A stretch of DNA of 64,000 bases, taken from the NCBI GenBank assembly GCA_018398805.1, contig JAGFBZ010001548.1, positions 1,022,001-1,086,000 of the forward strand, given 5' to 3'. The notes under the pieces were generated by a model. The model searched no databases and was not told the DNA's origin. It worked only from the letters and a program-made list of their open reading frames with translations. Of the stretch, positions 39,938-51,325 are shown one piece after another; position 1 is the stretch's first letter, and every line of letters starts with the position of its first letter. Made by a program: the position numbers and the translations under genes. This DNA comes from Hirundichthys speculiger (taxonomy: Eukaryota > Chordata > Actinopteri > Beloniformes > Exocoetidae).

Positions 39938-42900
39938 AGTAGCGTGTGTTTGCATTACAACTTAAGCTTGTATTGGTTTGTATAATTGTCCACATAAACA
40001 AAACATTCTCATGGGTACCATCAGCCAGTTCAAATACACAATCTGAATATTGGCACTAAATATATAAAATAGGAGTTGACATTTGAATAAAGTTTTTTTT
40101 TTATATCACAATAAAGCAGTACTCACAAACATATATTCTGGTCAAAGAAAATAGGGAGACACTTGATCTTCATAGTATAACATCAAGTCAATTAAACTTC
40201 TAAGATATCAATCTGATTACAAGTGCTAGATATGCAATTTTGTTTTCAAGGCTTGTTCAGACACGGTGCTGGAGAACGGCTGGGAGCTGGGACAGTGGAG
40301 ATACCAGAGTTGCTATGACTACAGTTTACAGAATGCTGAGAGCTTGGTCACTGTTGGCCATGCGTTGTAGTCCAGTTAGCCACCATCAGTGCTGTGGTCA
40401 CTACAGGTTATAAAAGGCAGAGAGAGGGAGAAAAAAATGGGACTGCAGTATTTATATCCCAGCCTGACCTGAGTTTTGAGGTTTAAAAGCCAATGAGAGC
40501 CCGGCTACATAATTTCACCTGATTGTAAAGTAATTAGCCCTGCAAAGCCTTTCGGGTATTTTAGTCATTCTAAGGTTTCTTTGGTTCAGATTATGTGGCC
40601 AGGCCGGTTGATCTCAATCCTTTCTTTATAATTAATACAAAATGTCATCCAACATGAGCCCTCACCAGTCCCATGTTTCATTCATTGAGTGGAGTGTTGT
40701 TGTGCATTGGTCATGTGCTTTGGTTTGCTTGCATTGCTTGTTTTAGAAAATTGGGTAAAAAAAAAAAAATGGAAAATAGTGTTTGACAGTGTTGCCCAGT
40801 CATGTTGTGTAACTGATTGTCACTACGTTTTGGTCAAGTATCATTGTTATTAATGCAACTCTTACTTTTTGAATTCTGCTCCATCTTGTCAGAATTTTGG
40901 AATTGCTCTTCATTCCGTATGAAAGGCTGGCTTAGTTAAACCTTCCTTCATCCATTATGACCTAATGGAACAAGAGGTAGAATATGTCTCAAGTGACTTA
41001 GGTGTATCATGTGAGAGGCATGGATGAGTGTGGAAAATTTTAAGTTAATTATTCTATTTCCAGTTGGAAAAAGAATCGGACCAAACAGCTGAAATCGTTA
41101 GGTTGAAGCCATGTTGCTGGTTAAGGAAAAAAAAAACATATGATTTGAGCATATCGTTCGTCTTCAGGAGCTGGTGAATGAGAAATTGAAAACCCAGCAG
41201 AGAGACAATGAACTAAAGAGGATGACCCATGAGCTGGACATGAAAGTGTTGAACCAAGGCGTTTCACAACAGTCTGAACAAGAACCACCAGAAAACAGGT
41301 GATGGATACTTAAACATAATGTTTGGAGTTTTATTTCTCTTTGAGAAAAAAAAATGAGGTGTTTTAGAAGTCAAAGTATCTTATTTTCTATCTATACAGT
41401 AGGGTCAAGATGTTGGAATTAGAGTTTGAAGCATCTCTTGAAAAGTCTCTTCACATTAAAAATGACAAGATTGCTACTCTGGAAGCTCGTCTGCAGGAGT
41501 CCTCTTTCCTGAATCAGCAGCTGCGCCAAGAGCTGAAGGCTGTAAGTTATGTCATAAAGCCCATATTTGCAGGTCTCTTTGTGCCACCTGATCCAGTTGT
41601 AATGAATGTCTCCGCTATACAGGTGAAGCTAAGCTATGAGGCTTTGCAACAGAGGCAGGAGGAAGAGCAGCCAACTTCAAGCTCCAGCCCTCTAACAGAG
41701 ACTGGCAAGACCGTTACTGATTGGTTGCGTGAAAGCCAGGAAGCTACCAAAGAACTGCTTAAGGTCAAAGACCACCTAATTGAAGTTGAGAGAAATGTAA
41801 GTGGTTTGCCTATGTTGACTGATGAGGTGGCCCCTGTCCCAGTGTACGACACCACTAGTTCCTATACTGCAGAAAGTTCTTTTGATACTAATTTAAACTT
41901 GAGAATAGAAAACAAGCCATCTTTAAGTTAAAGTAACACTCTCTTCTTCTCTACTCTCTACTCCTCTCTGCAGAATGCAACACTGGAGGCAGAACGGCAG
42001 GCTATGCAGGCCCAACTAAAACAGCTAGAAAGTCAGTCTGACAGCCAGCAGGCTCAAATCCTCGCTTTGCAGAGGCAGGCTGCCTCACTGCAGGAGAACA
42101 ACACAGCTCTCCAGACACAAAATGCTAAACTCCAGGTACTATTACTGTACTTTTCCCTGTTATACACTTTACAGAACAGTTTTTATAGCAATCCCTGGCA
42201 ACAGTATTAGCAAATTAGATTAGGATTCAACTTTATTGTCATTGCACGTTACAGTACAAGGCAACAAAATACAGTTAGCATCAAACCAGAACTACAGTTG
42301 TACTGAAAAAAATTTACAGGCTGGAAATTATTAATTATGAAATATGAGTAATTGTACAAGGAATAAGAACCATATGCATATATGCTACATTAATTTCTGG
42401 ATTCTTTCTGCAGGTGGAGAAATCTACTCTGAATTCAGAGAGTGCATCTCTCATGGCACAGAATGCTCAGCTGCAGCAGCAACAGTCTGGGACAGAAAGT
42501 GAGCGGGACAGTGTCATACATGAACGTGAAGAGCTGCGTGCTGCTCATGAACAACTATTACGAGATCATGAACGGCTGGCAGTTCTGCATGAGCGGCAAG
42601 CCGTGGAATATGAAGTCCTGATGGGCAAACATGCCTGTCTGAAAAATGCCCATCGCACACTGGAATTGGAGCAGCGCACACTGCAGGACAGGTGAGTGAT
42701 GTGAGAAGATGGGGAGGTTTCAAAATAGGAACCTTATGTAAAATCCAATGATTTTTAGATGTTTAAGGTTCTGTCAAATACTGTATAGAAGATCTTTTCG
42801 TGTGCATGTATGTTTATGCTTGTCTGTTGCGGGTGTATTCAGGTATAACAGCTTGATGCAGCAGCAGACCAAGCTAGAAGATCTGGAGAAAACCCTAAAG

Positions 42901-45081
42901 GAGGACCAGATGAGGATGACTTTGGAGAGAGAACAGCACCAGACAACAGCTGCGGAATGCTGTAGGCTCCGTGATGAGAAGGACTGGTGTGAAAGCACAA
43001 GCGTGTACACACAGACACACGCATATACCGGAGTGTACACCCAGACAACACGTGAATGGAAACTTATATATCACTGTTCATTTGTTTTGTAAGGCTCAAC
43101 CAGATATATCATCAGCTTCTTGTCGACAACAAAGCACTGACAGCAGACCATAAGCAGCTGAAGAGTCAGCTGAATGAAACCAAGCTTGAACACACCTGGT
43201 TGGAGGCTGACTTTTCTGAGCTCAAGAAGGATTTTCAGCAGCTAGACATCACCTCCACAAAACTCACAAACCAGTGTGAGGTATGGACATTAAAATATTT
43301 AGATGTCTTTTAAAGTTACTTTGACAAACTACAGTATATTTTATTTACTCTGACAGCTGCATAGTATTAACTTAATTTATATTTGATTTGCAACTGTTTT
43401 CATATTTACATGTCAGTAAATATGTCAGAGAGATGTTTTTACATGTTAACATTTATTGCAACTTGTGATGCCAAGTTGTTGAGCCAGTTGAAAGAAAATC
43501 TTGATGAGGAGAATCGCCACCTGCTCAGCCAGATTGAGACCTTGATGCTGCAGAACCGCACCTTGTTGGAGCAGAGTATGGAAAGCAAGGATCTGTTTCA
43601 TGTCGAAGAACGACAGTATATGTAAGCAGATTTTTTATATATAATATATATATATCAAATGAGTCACATATTTTGTACTCTGCTGACTCACAGGGCTTCT
43701 TGGTGTTCTGTTAACCCTTGTAAAGTGACTGTATTTTCACTACCTTCTCAGAGTTTGTGAGACCAGTTAACCCACGACATTACGTTATGGCAATATACAC
43801 TGCCTGGTCCAAAAAAGCTTACACTTTAATGTTTTGTTGTATCACTTTAGCTTTGATTATCACAGACTTTCTCAGTGGCATAATTTCACTAAGATTATAT
43901 CATAATATCTAACTATAACCAGAGTTGCATGAATTATTCATCAAGATTTTGCATTAATCATGGGGAGGAGGACTTGGAATCAGTCATTCTCTGCGCAGAC
44001 TATTTAAAGCACATCCCAAAACCTTTCAGTGCGGTTGAGGTCTAGATTCTGTGGTGGCCAGGCCATGGGTAAATACATCATCTCATGCTCCCCGAACCAC
44101 TCTTGGAATATACCTATGCCACCAGATAAGAAAAACAAATCTGTTGATGGAAAAACCTGGTCTTCCAGCATTTTCAGAAGGTCAGCTGACCTAATTTTTT
44201 GGGCACATAATGTTGCTGAACCTAGACCTGACCAGATGAAGGAACCTCAGATAATAATACTGCCCCTAAATATTTGCACTATAATCACTGGGCATGATTG
44301 GTGCATCGGTGTCATGAAGCCCTCTTCTTACTCTGATGTGCCAACCACTTTGGACTAATCACATGACCTTTTGCCATTGCCCCAGAGTTCAATATTTATG
44401 CTCCCTAACAAATTGAACTCTCTTTTTGAATTATCTTCACTGATGTGTGGTTTTCTTCAGGCTACACAGCTGTTTAGTCTCAATTCCTGAAGCTGTCATC
44501 ACATGAATGTGGAGCAAATCACCTTTGTCATCCAACAATAATCTGATAACTCTCCATCTTCTAAACCCTTTTCACCACAATAATCAACTGTAATTAAGAG
44601 CTGCAGTCAAAACTATTCATAATCACCTGGAGAATTTACATTTAATTCAATTTAGTTCAATTCAACTGTATTTGTATAGAGTCTATTGAAATATAAATTC
44701 TCCCAAGGTGCTTTAAAGCGAAGCAAGTGTGCAAACTTGTAACATTTGCTGCATCATTGTCAAGTTTGACCTGTATGTTCATCTGGTGTCACTCTAGTGT
44801 TTCCACAAGTGACATCTATTACTTAAATTATTTACATTTTATTAAGGTATAGTTGAGACCAGAAGTTTACATACACAATATAAAAAGACACATATCATTT
44901 TTTTTTCTCACTGTCTGACATTAAATCACACTAAACTTTTCCTGTTTTAGCTCAGTTAAGATTACCAAAATTATTTTCATTTGCTAAATGCCAGAATAAT
45001 GAGAGAATTTTTCAGAATTTCTTCAGTCAAAAGATTGCAGGCACTAAGATTACTATGCCTTTAAACAATTTGGGAAAGCCC

Positions 45082-45164
<83 letters not shown>

Positions 45165-45210
45165 GTGATGATGGTGATGATGGCGGTGATGGTGGTGATG
45201 GTGATGATGG

Positions 45211-45242
<32 letters not shown>

Positions 45243-48200
45243 GTGATGATGGTGGTGATGGTGATGATGGTGATGATGGTGATGATGCACACCTGTGGAT
45301 GTACTTTAAGACACACCTCTAAAGTATCGGCTTAGATATCAGGAAGACAGTTGTGGACCGCCACAAGTCTGGTTCATCTTTGGAAACAATTTCCAGATGC
45401 CTGAAGGTGCCACATTCATCTGTTTAAACAGTTATATGCAAGTATAATTGTTTGAACAGAGGTGCAATAACTTCATGAGAATGTCCAGCCATCATACTGC
45501 TCAGAAAGAAGATGGGTTCTGTGTCCCAGAGATGAACATGCTTTGGTGTGAAATGTGCATATCAACTTGGAACAAAAACAAAACACGTTGTAAAAGATAC
45601 TGGCTGAATTTTGTAAGGGAGTGTCATTATCTACAGCAAAGTCATTGTTCTGAGGTGGCCATCACAAAGCCTGATAGACGACCTTTGGGTAGAGCTGAAA
45701 AGGTGTGTGAGCAAGGTGGCCTCCAAACCTGACCCAGTTACACCAGTTCTGTCAGGAGGAATAAGACAAAGTTCCAGCAAACTATTATGAGAAACTTGTG
45801 GAAAGAAACCTAAAACGTTTGACCCAAGTCATAAGGTTTAAAGGTAATGCTACCAAAAATGTATGTTTAAGTGCATGTAAACTTCTGACTGAACAAAGTA
45901 ATACAACATTCTCTGTCATTATTCTGGCATTTGGCTAATAATTTTGGTAATACTAACTGACCTAAAACAGGAAAAGTTTAGTCTGATTTAATGTCAGACA
46001 GAGAGGAAGAAAGAGATTGTATAAAAGACACAGTGAATAAACTTCTGCTCTCAACTGTATATAATAAACTTCTTTTTTTCTAAAACATTTCCTGTTTATT
46101 TGTTTTCCTAAATTTTTTATCACTGATGGGTAAAAATGAACCTAAAAATCAAACCATTGAACTACACTAAGAAAATAGTCACAGGTTTGGAAAAAAGAAA
46201 ATTGTCCTTTTTATTCATTAAACAATTAAAAAACTGAAACAAATAAGGCCTAATCACAATACAAGGGTTAATGAACTCTAACATTAAGGCTTAGTGTTTG
46301 AGACTTTCCAGATAACACGGCTAAAAATGTACAGTAACTGAGACATTAAACTACTACAGTGCTTAAAAGAGTAGGCCTAAAAATGTTGACTTGGATGTCT
46401 GTAATGTTTCTTTCTCTCTCTGTTCAGTGACAAGCTGAATGATTTGAGGAGGCAGAAGGAGAAGCTGGAGGAAAAGATAATGGACCAGTACAGGTTCTAT
46501 GAGCCTTCACCTCCTCGCAGGTAATAATCTGTAATTCTAGCACATCACTTATGTTCAGATCCCAGCATTACTTTGTCATTTTCTTACTCTTCTTGATTAC
46601 AAGGGGAAAAAAACCCTTGGTTTAGATAATTTTGGTTTTTTTGCTCTTGTGGTTTTTTTTGTTTTTTTGTTTTTTTGTTTTTTTAACTTTGAGGAATTCC
46701 AGCACTGGACAATAACTTTTAAGGATCTTTGTTACAACAATCATGTTTGATATGTGCAGTTGTCCATTGTTAATATATACAGTAGGTGTACAGTGTGTTT
46801 ATTTGACCATCTGATTCACATAACTTAACAAGTCCCTCCCCAAATGAGTTATATACGTTTACCTTTCTTATCGGCTCACAGACGTGGTAACTGGATAACC
46901 CTAAAGCTGAAAAAGCTGATGAAATCCAGTGGCCGTAAGCAGGAAACTGAGCTCACACACTCAGGCATTGTTGAGCCTCACCTTTCCACTCATGACAACA
47001 GCTCATTCATCAGCTTTGACGGCTCTGGAGGCTCAGCCTCCACCTCAGCAGGTGACTCCATCTCACACCAGCGTAACAGCAGTGAGTATGTCTTTCTCAA
47101 ACTTGCCAGATCATATTCAGAGGCAGGGCAAACAGATAATCTAGGAATGTGTTTGTTTACAGTCAGGAGTGGCATGAGCGAATTAAGAACAGTTTCATCT
47201 TGATCTGAAGCTGCATTTGAAGAACTGCCATCTTCCTAAAATTGGAAATGACCACCCTCTCCACTGATGCATTACCAAAAGAGTTATAAAATGTCCAATC
47301 AGTGCATTTAAAATTAAAAATATCTCTGTGATGTCACATCTTCACTCACATCTCTTTTGTAATGTTATCATTTACAATTGTTGAGCCCTCTGTCCTCAAC
47401 AGAAAGTCTCTAATCTGCTTTATTCCAAAAACAAGGAAAAATGCTCACTACTGCTTCAAATATGCTGAACTACATTAATACGCAGCTCAATAGAAATTTT
47501 AGGGAACTCAACTATATTCTATTCTACTAGATTCTAATAACCTTTGACAGAAGAATACAGTTCAGATTGTTAGAAATAAAACAAATTTTGTGTCTCAGTT
47601 AAAGAACATTTTTTTCCAGGTGCATTACAATCCTCAGTATGTCTTCCCTGTGTCTCTCATCTTTATGTATTTATTGAACCCTAACCTTTGGCTTTCTTTT
47701 TCCCCTTGTCTTTTCCTTTCCTTCCTACTTCTTTCTTGCCTCACTTCTCTCACCCTCTGCTTGCATCCATTCCCACCGTCCTACCCCTTTTGTCTGCATC
47801 GTATGTGGTCGCACTTGATGTTAAAAAGCCCATCTGAAAAAGTTTCCTTGTTTAAGGAACAGACTAAAGGACAGAGACAAAGTCACGTCCCTCTTCCGTC
47901 GTTCCCTGTGTAAGGAAAAAAGTTGTCTGATGTCTTCTCTCGTCTTGACTGATGCATTTTTTTTTCATGTATTCATGTAAGAACTGTCCGGTGTCTGTGC
48001 TTCATGTATTTGTAGTACATAACATAATGGTAGCATAACATTAGATTAAGATTAATTGTTGTCATATGATAGAAGTCTGTCCATCAATACCTACTTTATG
48101 TGACCCCATTCCACACTGTCTCAGCTTATCTTTTATGTTATAAACTGAAACACTGCATTTTCTTGCTACATTAGACGTTCTATGATATTTTATTAGTACA

Positions 48201-50236
48201 GCAGACATTAGTACAAAAGGTGTTCTGCATTGCAGGAATGCACTGGTGCTGCAAGTGCTTTGTCCTGCTAGGAAACAGCTGTAGAGTTGGGATCCACATA
48301 TTCAGAGTACATTTCTATGCTTTCCACATGACCACCATGTAGAGAAAAAAAAAAAGAAAGTGAAAGAAAATGTACAATCTCCATCTACATTTAACTTGAC
48401 CATTCCTTGCTGTCATCCACTTATTCCATTCCTTCATCCAACAATGTAGCTTTGAGCTCCTTATCCTACCCTTCAGCCCAGTTTGAAGCTGAGCAGGGGG
48501 CTGGCAGCCCAAAGCTGTTGGAAGAGAAAGAGGCTTATGTAGGAGAGGACCAGGAGAAGCTACTGATGTCATCCCTTACCACCTCCATCTTCCACCTTCA
48601 CCATCCCACCACTCAGCCATTCAGCTATTTCAACAGCATCACCGCTGTTCCTGTTCTAGATGATTTTGAGCTGTGGGTGACAGGTAGAGGCATCCAAGGA
48701 CTGCTATTTTGTTTTATTCCATCTTTAGTTATATGGTTAGAATAAAATAAAGGAAAGTAAAACAATGAAAACACTCATGTGCTTTTCCTTTTAGAAGTTG
48801 AGACCACGTTACCATTATTACCAGTGAGATTTCTGATTTAATGCTCCACAGACAAAGATTCAAATGACACCACTGTGCAATCTGGTTACGAGGACAACGA
48901 GCTGAAGAATCCCGGTAAAACCTTCTTGATACTTGTTTAGGGGATTCAGCCAGCATGCAAATGTATAACCAGCTGAGGAATTAGAGTAAACCCATCAAAT
49001 CACATCCATGACCTTGTTTCATTTTAATCTCTTGTGTTGATGACTGAGGCCTACAACTGGTAAAGGAAGACTTGCCTCTGCTGCTCCCTGTTGGACATTA
49101 AAAATATTCTGTTGATACAGCTGATAGATGATGTAATAAGAGACTATATTCTTATTCACGTATATATTGGATTGTAGATCTTTGACAAAACGGCATAATC
49201 TCATTCTAGGGCTGAATGGTGTCCGTAGTCGACCCCACAGTGAGAGCAGCGGTGAGTTCAACCTGAGCCTGGAAAATGAGCCATGGTCAAATGGCAGCAG
49301 TCCTGTCCAGCAGCCCCCATCACGCCGCTCCTCCTACCAACCACCCAGTGATACCTCTACCCCCCGACATGACTCAAAGCTGCAGCAGCACATAGAAAAG
49401 GCCTCTACTATGTCCAATCCTGACAGTCAAAATTCAGATACCCGATCTGTACAAAAACTGTCTCAAGAATCTTGGCTCACAAGAGGTACAAAAACCATTC
49501 GAAGAGGGTCGAGAGGAAAGGTGGCACGTCGCTCATCAGATTTAGGAGGCTCAGGGTTTGAAAGGATGACCTCAAAAGATGAAAATGCACAAGCCTCTGC
49601 ATGTTCGCCAATTACAGTGCTGTATGTTCAAGGTAAGTCGTCCTCGATGTCTGGCTCAACTGTTTTTCTACCCCTCTCGTGAAAGAGGGACGACTGAGAG
49701 GCTTCAAGTCCCCCAAAAGTCTTCCCCGTGCCAGCAGCATCATTTCTGCTCCAGAGGGTTCATCTCAACGCTCCAGCATCAACAGTAACTATAGGGAGAC
49801 GGTCAAGACGGAGCCTGTGCAGGTTTCAGAAGAGAACTGTACTCGGGAGGAAATGCAGAGTCAGAGTCAAAAGCCAGACTCAGCAATTAAGAGCTGTGAG
49901 CCTGACCCCATTCCTCCAGTTAAACCTCCCAGAGAACCAGTGGTTGTTTTTCTAACAGAAAACCACAAATGTCCTGTGGAAGAGTCTCTGCTTGGCTCCT
50001 CATTTACTTTTAATTCTGTCTTCTCAAACACAATTTTCAGTGATTCTGTGGTTGCTACGACTCGTCTAAATATGCTTGACATTGACCAGACCTTCCTCTG
50101 CCCAAATATACTTGAAGGGCAAGAATCCCGTGAAAATACATCACAAACATTGTTCAGCTCTGAATGCCAGCAGAGTCAAAATGCAGAGGATACAACTGGG
50201 TTGGAGGGAACAGACCAGCAACCCACAACTGCATGA
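22932..50236 (+). CDS. ccdc88a: Girdin-type HOOK/coiled-coil protein (CCDC88A-like), about 29 exons
   Basis: Exons 1-11: 22932-22997, 23078-23169, 24532-24637, 27572-27641, 28136-28194, 28298-28381, 28488-28628, 28807-28967, 34977-35058, 35959-36117, 36426-36572. Exons 12-20: 37140-37285, 38508-39150, 39257-39462, 39579-39773, 41168-41298, 41400-41541, 41623-41796, 41974-42135, 42414-42691. Exons 21-29: 42843-42986, 43094-43280, 43476-43621, 46428-46520, 46882-47081, 48450-48683, 48852-48914, 49210-49632, 49686-50236. About 1,755 codons (mammalian Girdin about 1,870). Residues 1 to about 170 form the HOOK domain (SPLVTWV-like [27 protein letters not shown]), which contacts microtubules. Most of the rest to about 1,340 is coiled coil. 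[13 protein letters not shown] and [18 protein letters not shown] (membrane/PI-binding region) identify Girdin rather than Daple or CCDC88B. Known role: actin-binding Akt substrate and G-protein modulator in migration. Oddities: a +1 frameshift in exon 12, a second frame change in exon 13, a 53-nt last intron, and no recognisable G-alpha-binding motif at the C-terminus. The start could be either of two adjacent ATGs (22932 or 22935). Confidence 0.88.
25020..25073. repeat. (AT)n microsatellite
   Basis: About 26 AT units directly abut the TA target of the DNA transposon that follows. Confidence 0.95.
25074..26054. mobile_element. Second copy of the CAGTGATCCCTT DNA transposon, inverted, with a nested element
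   Basis: The left end GTGATCCCTTGCCACTTC and the right end CAAGGGATCACTG (then TA) match the termini of the element at 3,979-4,681. The interior, such as 'ggcgccggtccagattaacc', is the inverse of that copy. It lies in an intron of the ccdc88a-like gene and is split by a second, younger element at 25,534-26,040. It is followed by more AT and GT microsatellite (26,064-26,120). Confidence 0.75.
25534..26040. mobile_element. Probable PIF-Harbinger-like MITE nested in the DNA transposon
   Basis: The left end AGCCTGATTTATACTCG and the inverted right end GGGCTTTGTATACTCTCG form imperfect terminal repeats. The flanks read TAA on the left and TCA on the right, a decayed 3-bp TAA/TTA-type duplication. 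The uninterrupted host copy has 'aaataaggg' at this point, which contains the expected TAA. It encodes no transposase. Family assignment rests on the ends and the target only. Confidence 0.55.
26064..26120. repeat. (AT)n(GT)n microsatellite
   Basis: AT units lead into GT units just after the MITE right end. A separate A-run of about 22 bases lies at 26,339-26,360. Confidence 0.9.
26525..26815 (-). mobile_element. LINE ORF2 linker fragment, minus strand
   Basis: Read on the minus strand, the segment contains [15 protein letters not shown] and [20 protein letters not shown], the block between endonuclease and reverse transcriptase in fish L2/Rex-like LINEs. It has stops and no flanking domains, so it is a short dead fragment in an intron. 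An AT-rich block at 26,125-26,200 (gggctgggcattaatttatta, tcgcgcgttaacgc) is probably part of a separate hAT-type repeat. Confidence 0.6.
29299..30467. mobile_element. Non-autonomous hAT element with 8-bp target duplication
   Basis: The left terminus CAGTGGTTCTCAAACTTTTT pairs with the inverted right terminus CAGTGATTCCCAAACTGGGG. The flanking 8-mers ttctatgg and ctctatgg match at seven of eight positions, as expected for hAT. The 1,169-bp interior has no transposase. A LINE 3' tail (gtcgtgcaaaatttcgttatg, gacaataaagagac) lies at about 29,735-29,800, so it is probably a composite. It occupies the large intron between exons 8 and 9 of the ccdc88a-like gene. Confidence 0.78.
30504..30578. repeat. 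(AT)n microsatellite
   Basis: About 37 AT units in intron 8 of the ccdc88a-like gene. Confidence 0.95.
30600..30755 (-). repeat. SINE-like repeat, minus strand
   Basis: 'atgcagcaaagggttgcagactgggagttgaacctttgacctttg...' is the reverse complement, diverged, of the tRNA-derived SINE-like repeat at 37,625-37,760. It resembles a decayed tRNA-type promoter head and is not a functional tRNA gene. Confidence 0.5.
31649..31681 (+). repeat. Poly-G tract of about 30 bases
   Basis: A T-run is followed by an uninterrupted G-run of about 30 bases. This gives strong quadruplex potential on the plus strand and makes the sequence length unreliable. Confidence 0.95.
32262..34060 (-). mobile_element. LINE fragment with endonuclease domain, minus strand
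   Basis: The low end is a LINE 3' tail (aaggcaaggcaagtttatttg). Above it, minus-strand frames give ORF2 pieces: [11 protein letters not shown] (start of the AP endonuclease), [12 protein letters not shown] and [20 protein letters not shown] with ALSDHF (endonuclease core), then [11 protein letters not shown] and the basic linker. Frameshifts break the chain and the reverse transcriptase is missing, so an internal deletion joined the linker to the tail. Sequence up to about 34,480 may be more of the same element. Confidence 0.75.
37625..37760 (+). repeat. tRNA-derived SINE-like repeat
   Basis: 'ggctacagtcctcctgcaaaggttgcatgtttgactcccgg' resembles a degraded tRNA-type head with A- and B-box-like parts. 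'gaccctttgctacatgtcttccccctctccctg' follows, in the order seen in a widespread fish SINE. It is in an intron and is not a gene. Confidence 0.6.
38080..38370 (+). repeat. Interspersed repeat of unknown class
   Basis: The stretch ending 'ggcggaggtctgcgctctctgagtgcttttctag' is a phrase I recognise as recurring in teleost genomes. Its 83-codon open frame shows no protein family. It lies between exons 12 and 13 of the ccdc88a-like gene. Confidence 0.45.
39866..39933. repeat. (AT)n microsatellite
   Basis: About 34 AT units in the intron after exon 15 of the ccdc88a-like gene. Confidence 0.95.
42215..42320 (-). repeat. LINE 3' tail, minus strand
   Basis: 'ggattcaactttattgtcattgcacgttacagtacaaggcaacaaa' is the reverse complement of a common fish LINE 3' end (aatgacaataaag...). 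It is a short insertion between exons 19 and 20. Confidence 0.55.
43796..44600 (-). mobile_element. Decayed Tc1-like element
   Basis: It starts with a Tc1-type terminus (cactgcctggtccaaaaaagc after TA). The minus-strand sequence near 44,020-44,080 reads as a decayed catalytic block (RC 'ccatggcctggccaccacagaatctagacc', equivalent to the [11 protein letters not shown] region). Frames are broken throughout and the right end is not clear. It lies in intron 23 of the ccdc88a-like gene. Confidence 0.6.
44850..46057 (+). mobile_element. Tc1-like element of Sleeping Beauty type, interior partly replaced by a microsatellite
   Basis: The left end TAGTTGAGACCAGAAGTTTAC and the inverted right end CAGTTGAGAGCAGAAGTTTA are flanked by TA (44848-44849 and 46058-46059). 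An inner repeat (gactgaacaaag... aaacttctg) is visible. Remnants of a Sleeping Beauty-type transposase lie at about 45,340-45,430 ([22 protein letters not shown]) and 45,470-45,720. The region that should encode its N-terminus is occupied by a GAT array. It is inactive. Confidence 0.75.
45084..45288 (+). repeat. (GAT)n microsatellite with GGT variants
   Basis: About 68 trinucleotide units. The minus strand encodes a long histidine run and the plus strand a methionine run; neither is a gene. Confidence 0.95.
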
Positions 50237-50266
50237 AAGCGGCTGTCACATCCTCATCACATCATG

Positions 50267-50272
50267 AATAAA
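50267..50272 (+). terminator. Candidate poly(A) signal of the ccdc88a-like gene
   Basis: AATAAA lies 31 bases after the stop. This is unusually close, so a second AATAAA at 51184-51189, giving a ~1-kb 3' UTR, may be the main site. Confidence 0.4.
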
Positions 50273-51325
50273 ACAGGTGTTTGTGAGGGCAGTTTTCATC
50301 ACATCAACACAAGCACATGTCACTATATTCAAATATGTTTACCCTGTTTTTCATTGACCCCTAAGTGTCCAGTTTTAATTTATTTAATTTTATTTATTTG
50401 TGAGGAAGAATAATTTACTTTAGCACTAGATTTGTTTTGTACATGTGATGCTTTATAAAAATTTAAGCTACTCTTTTTCTCCACCATTATTTAGATTGGT
50501 GTGTGTCAGTCAGGCGTATTTACTTTTCCTTTGCCACTTTGGCAGTCCTGTGTTATGGATATTTCTATTTATCAAACCCTTTGCTCACTTTTACATTTTT
50601 CTATGTATGTTCTTCTTTTTACTCATCTCTAACCTTTAATTTATTCTGACCTTGTTTTCTGTCTGTGTTTGAAAGGGTGCTGGCTTTTACATGTAAGGCA
50701 GTATTTCAACCTAAAGGCTATTTCTCCCCTTTTTGAGATTTTTTTAGTATTTCTTTTGAGCAAATTTTAAAACCATAGATATTTCTTAAAGTAATACAAG
50801 TCTTAGCACGCCTTTCAAAAGGGAAAGGAAGGAAAAAAAAAACAATTAAATAATTTATGAGCTATAAATAAATAAGGATTTATAATACTATTATAAAACA
50901 AGAATTTTGGGTAATATAACAAAGCTAAATCGTTAAAAAGAAAATATAAGAGAAGGGTAATGCAGTTATTTTCTAGACATCTGTCTGGAGTCAAATCACA
51001 AATCTGACAAGCATCCAAAAAGGTACACACCACTTCTGGATGAAGTCCATTCAAATTGTGTCAATGAGGACCAAACCTGACATAATCAAAGATTTATATA
51101 CAGATATATAATATATATATCTATATGTAATCTTAACAATTATTATATATGTGTGTGTGTGTCAAGAAATGCATAAACATGGCAATAAATAACAGTATTT
51201 TTGCTTTCACTAATGTGTGTATCTGTTTGGATTTATTTATTTCTGCATTTATACAATTCTCCATTTATTTACTAGTTTATTTATGAATCCATTCATTTAT
51301 ATATTCATTTGTTTTTCTACATCTA

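Noticed and set aside
41062..41100. Possible small extra exon ([12 protein letters not shown]) before exon 16 of the ccdc88a-like gene
   Set aside because: It has an acceptor-like site and coiled-coil-like sequence, but no counterpart in Girdin at this place. The flanking exons join in frame without it.
45027..45335. Open frames encoding long poly-His or poly-Met proteins
   Set aside because: They are translations of the GAT microsatellite in different frames and carry no other sequence.
47590..47913. 107-codon frame between exons 25 and 26 of the ccdc88a-like gene
   Set aside because: Hydrophobic then Ser/Lys-rich with no similarity to Girdin. Exon 25 and exon 26 phases already fit each other. 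A small alternative exon near 47,830-47,910 cannot be excluded.
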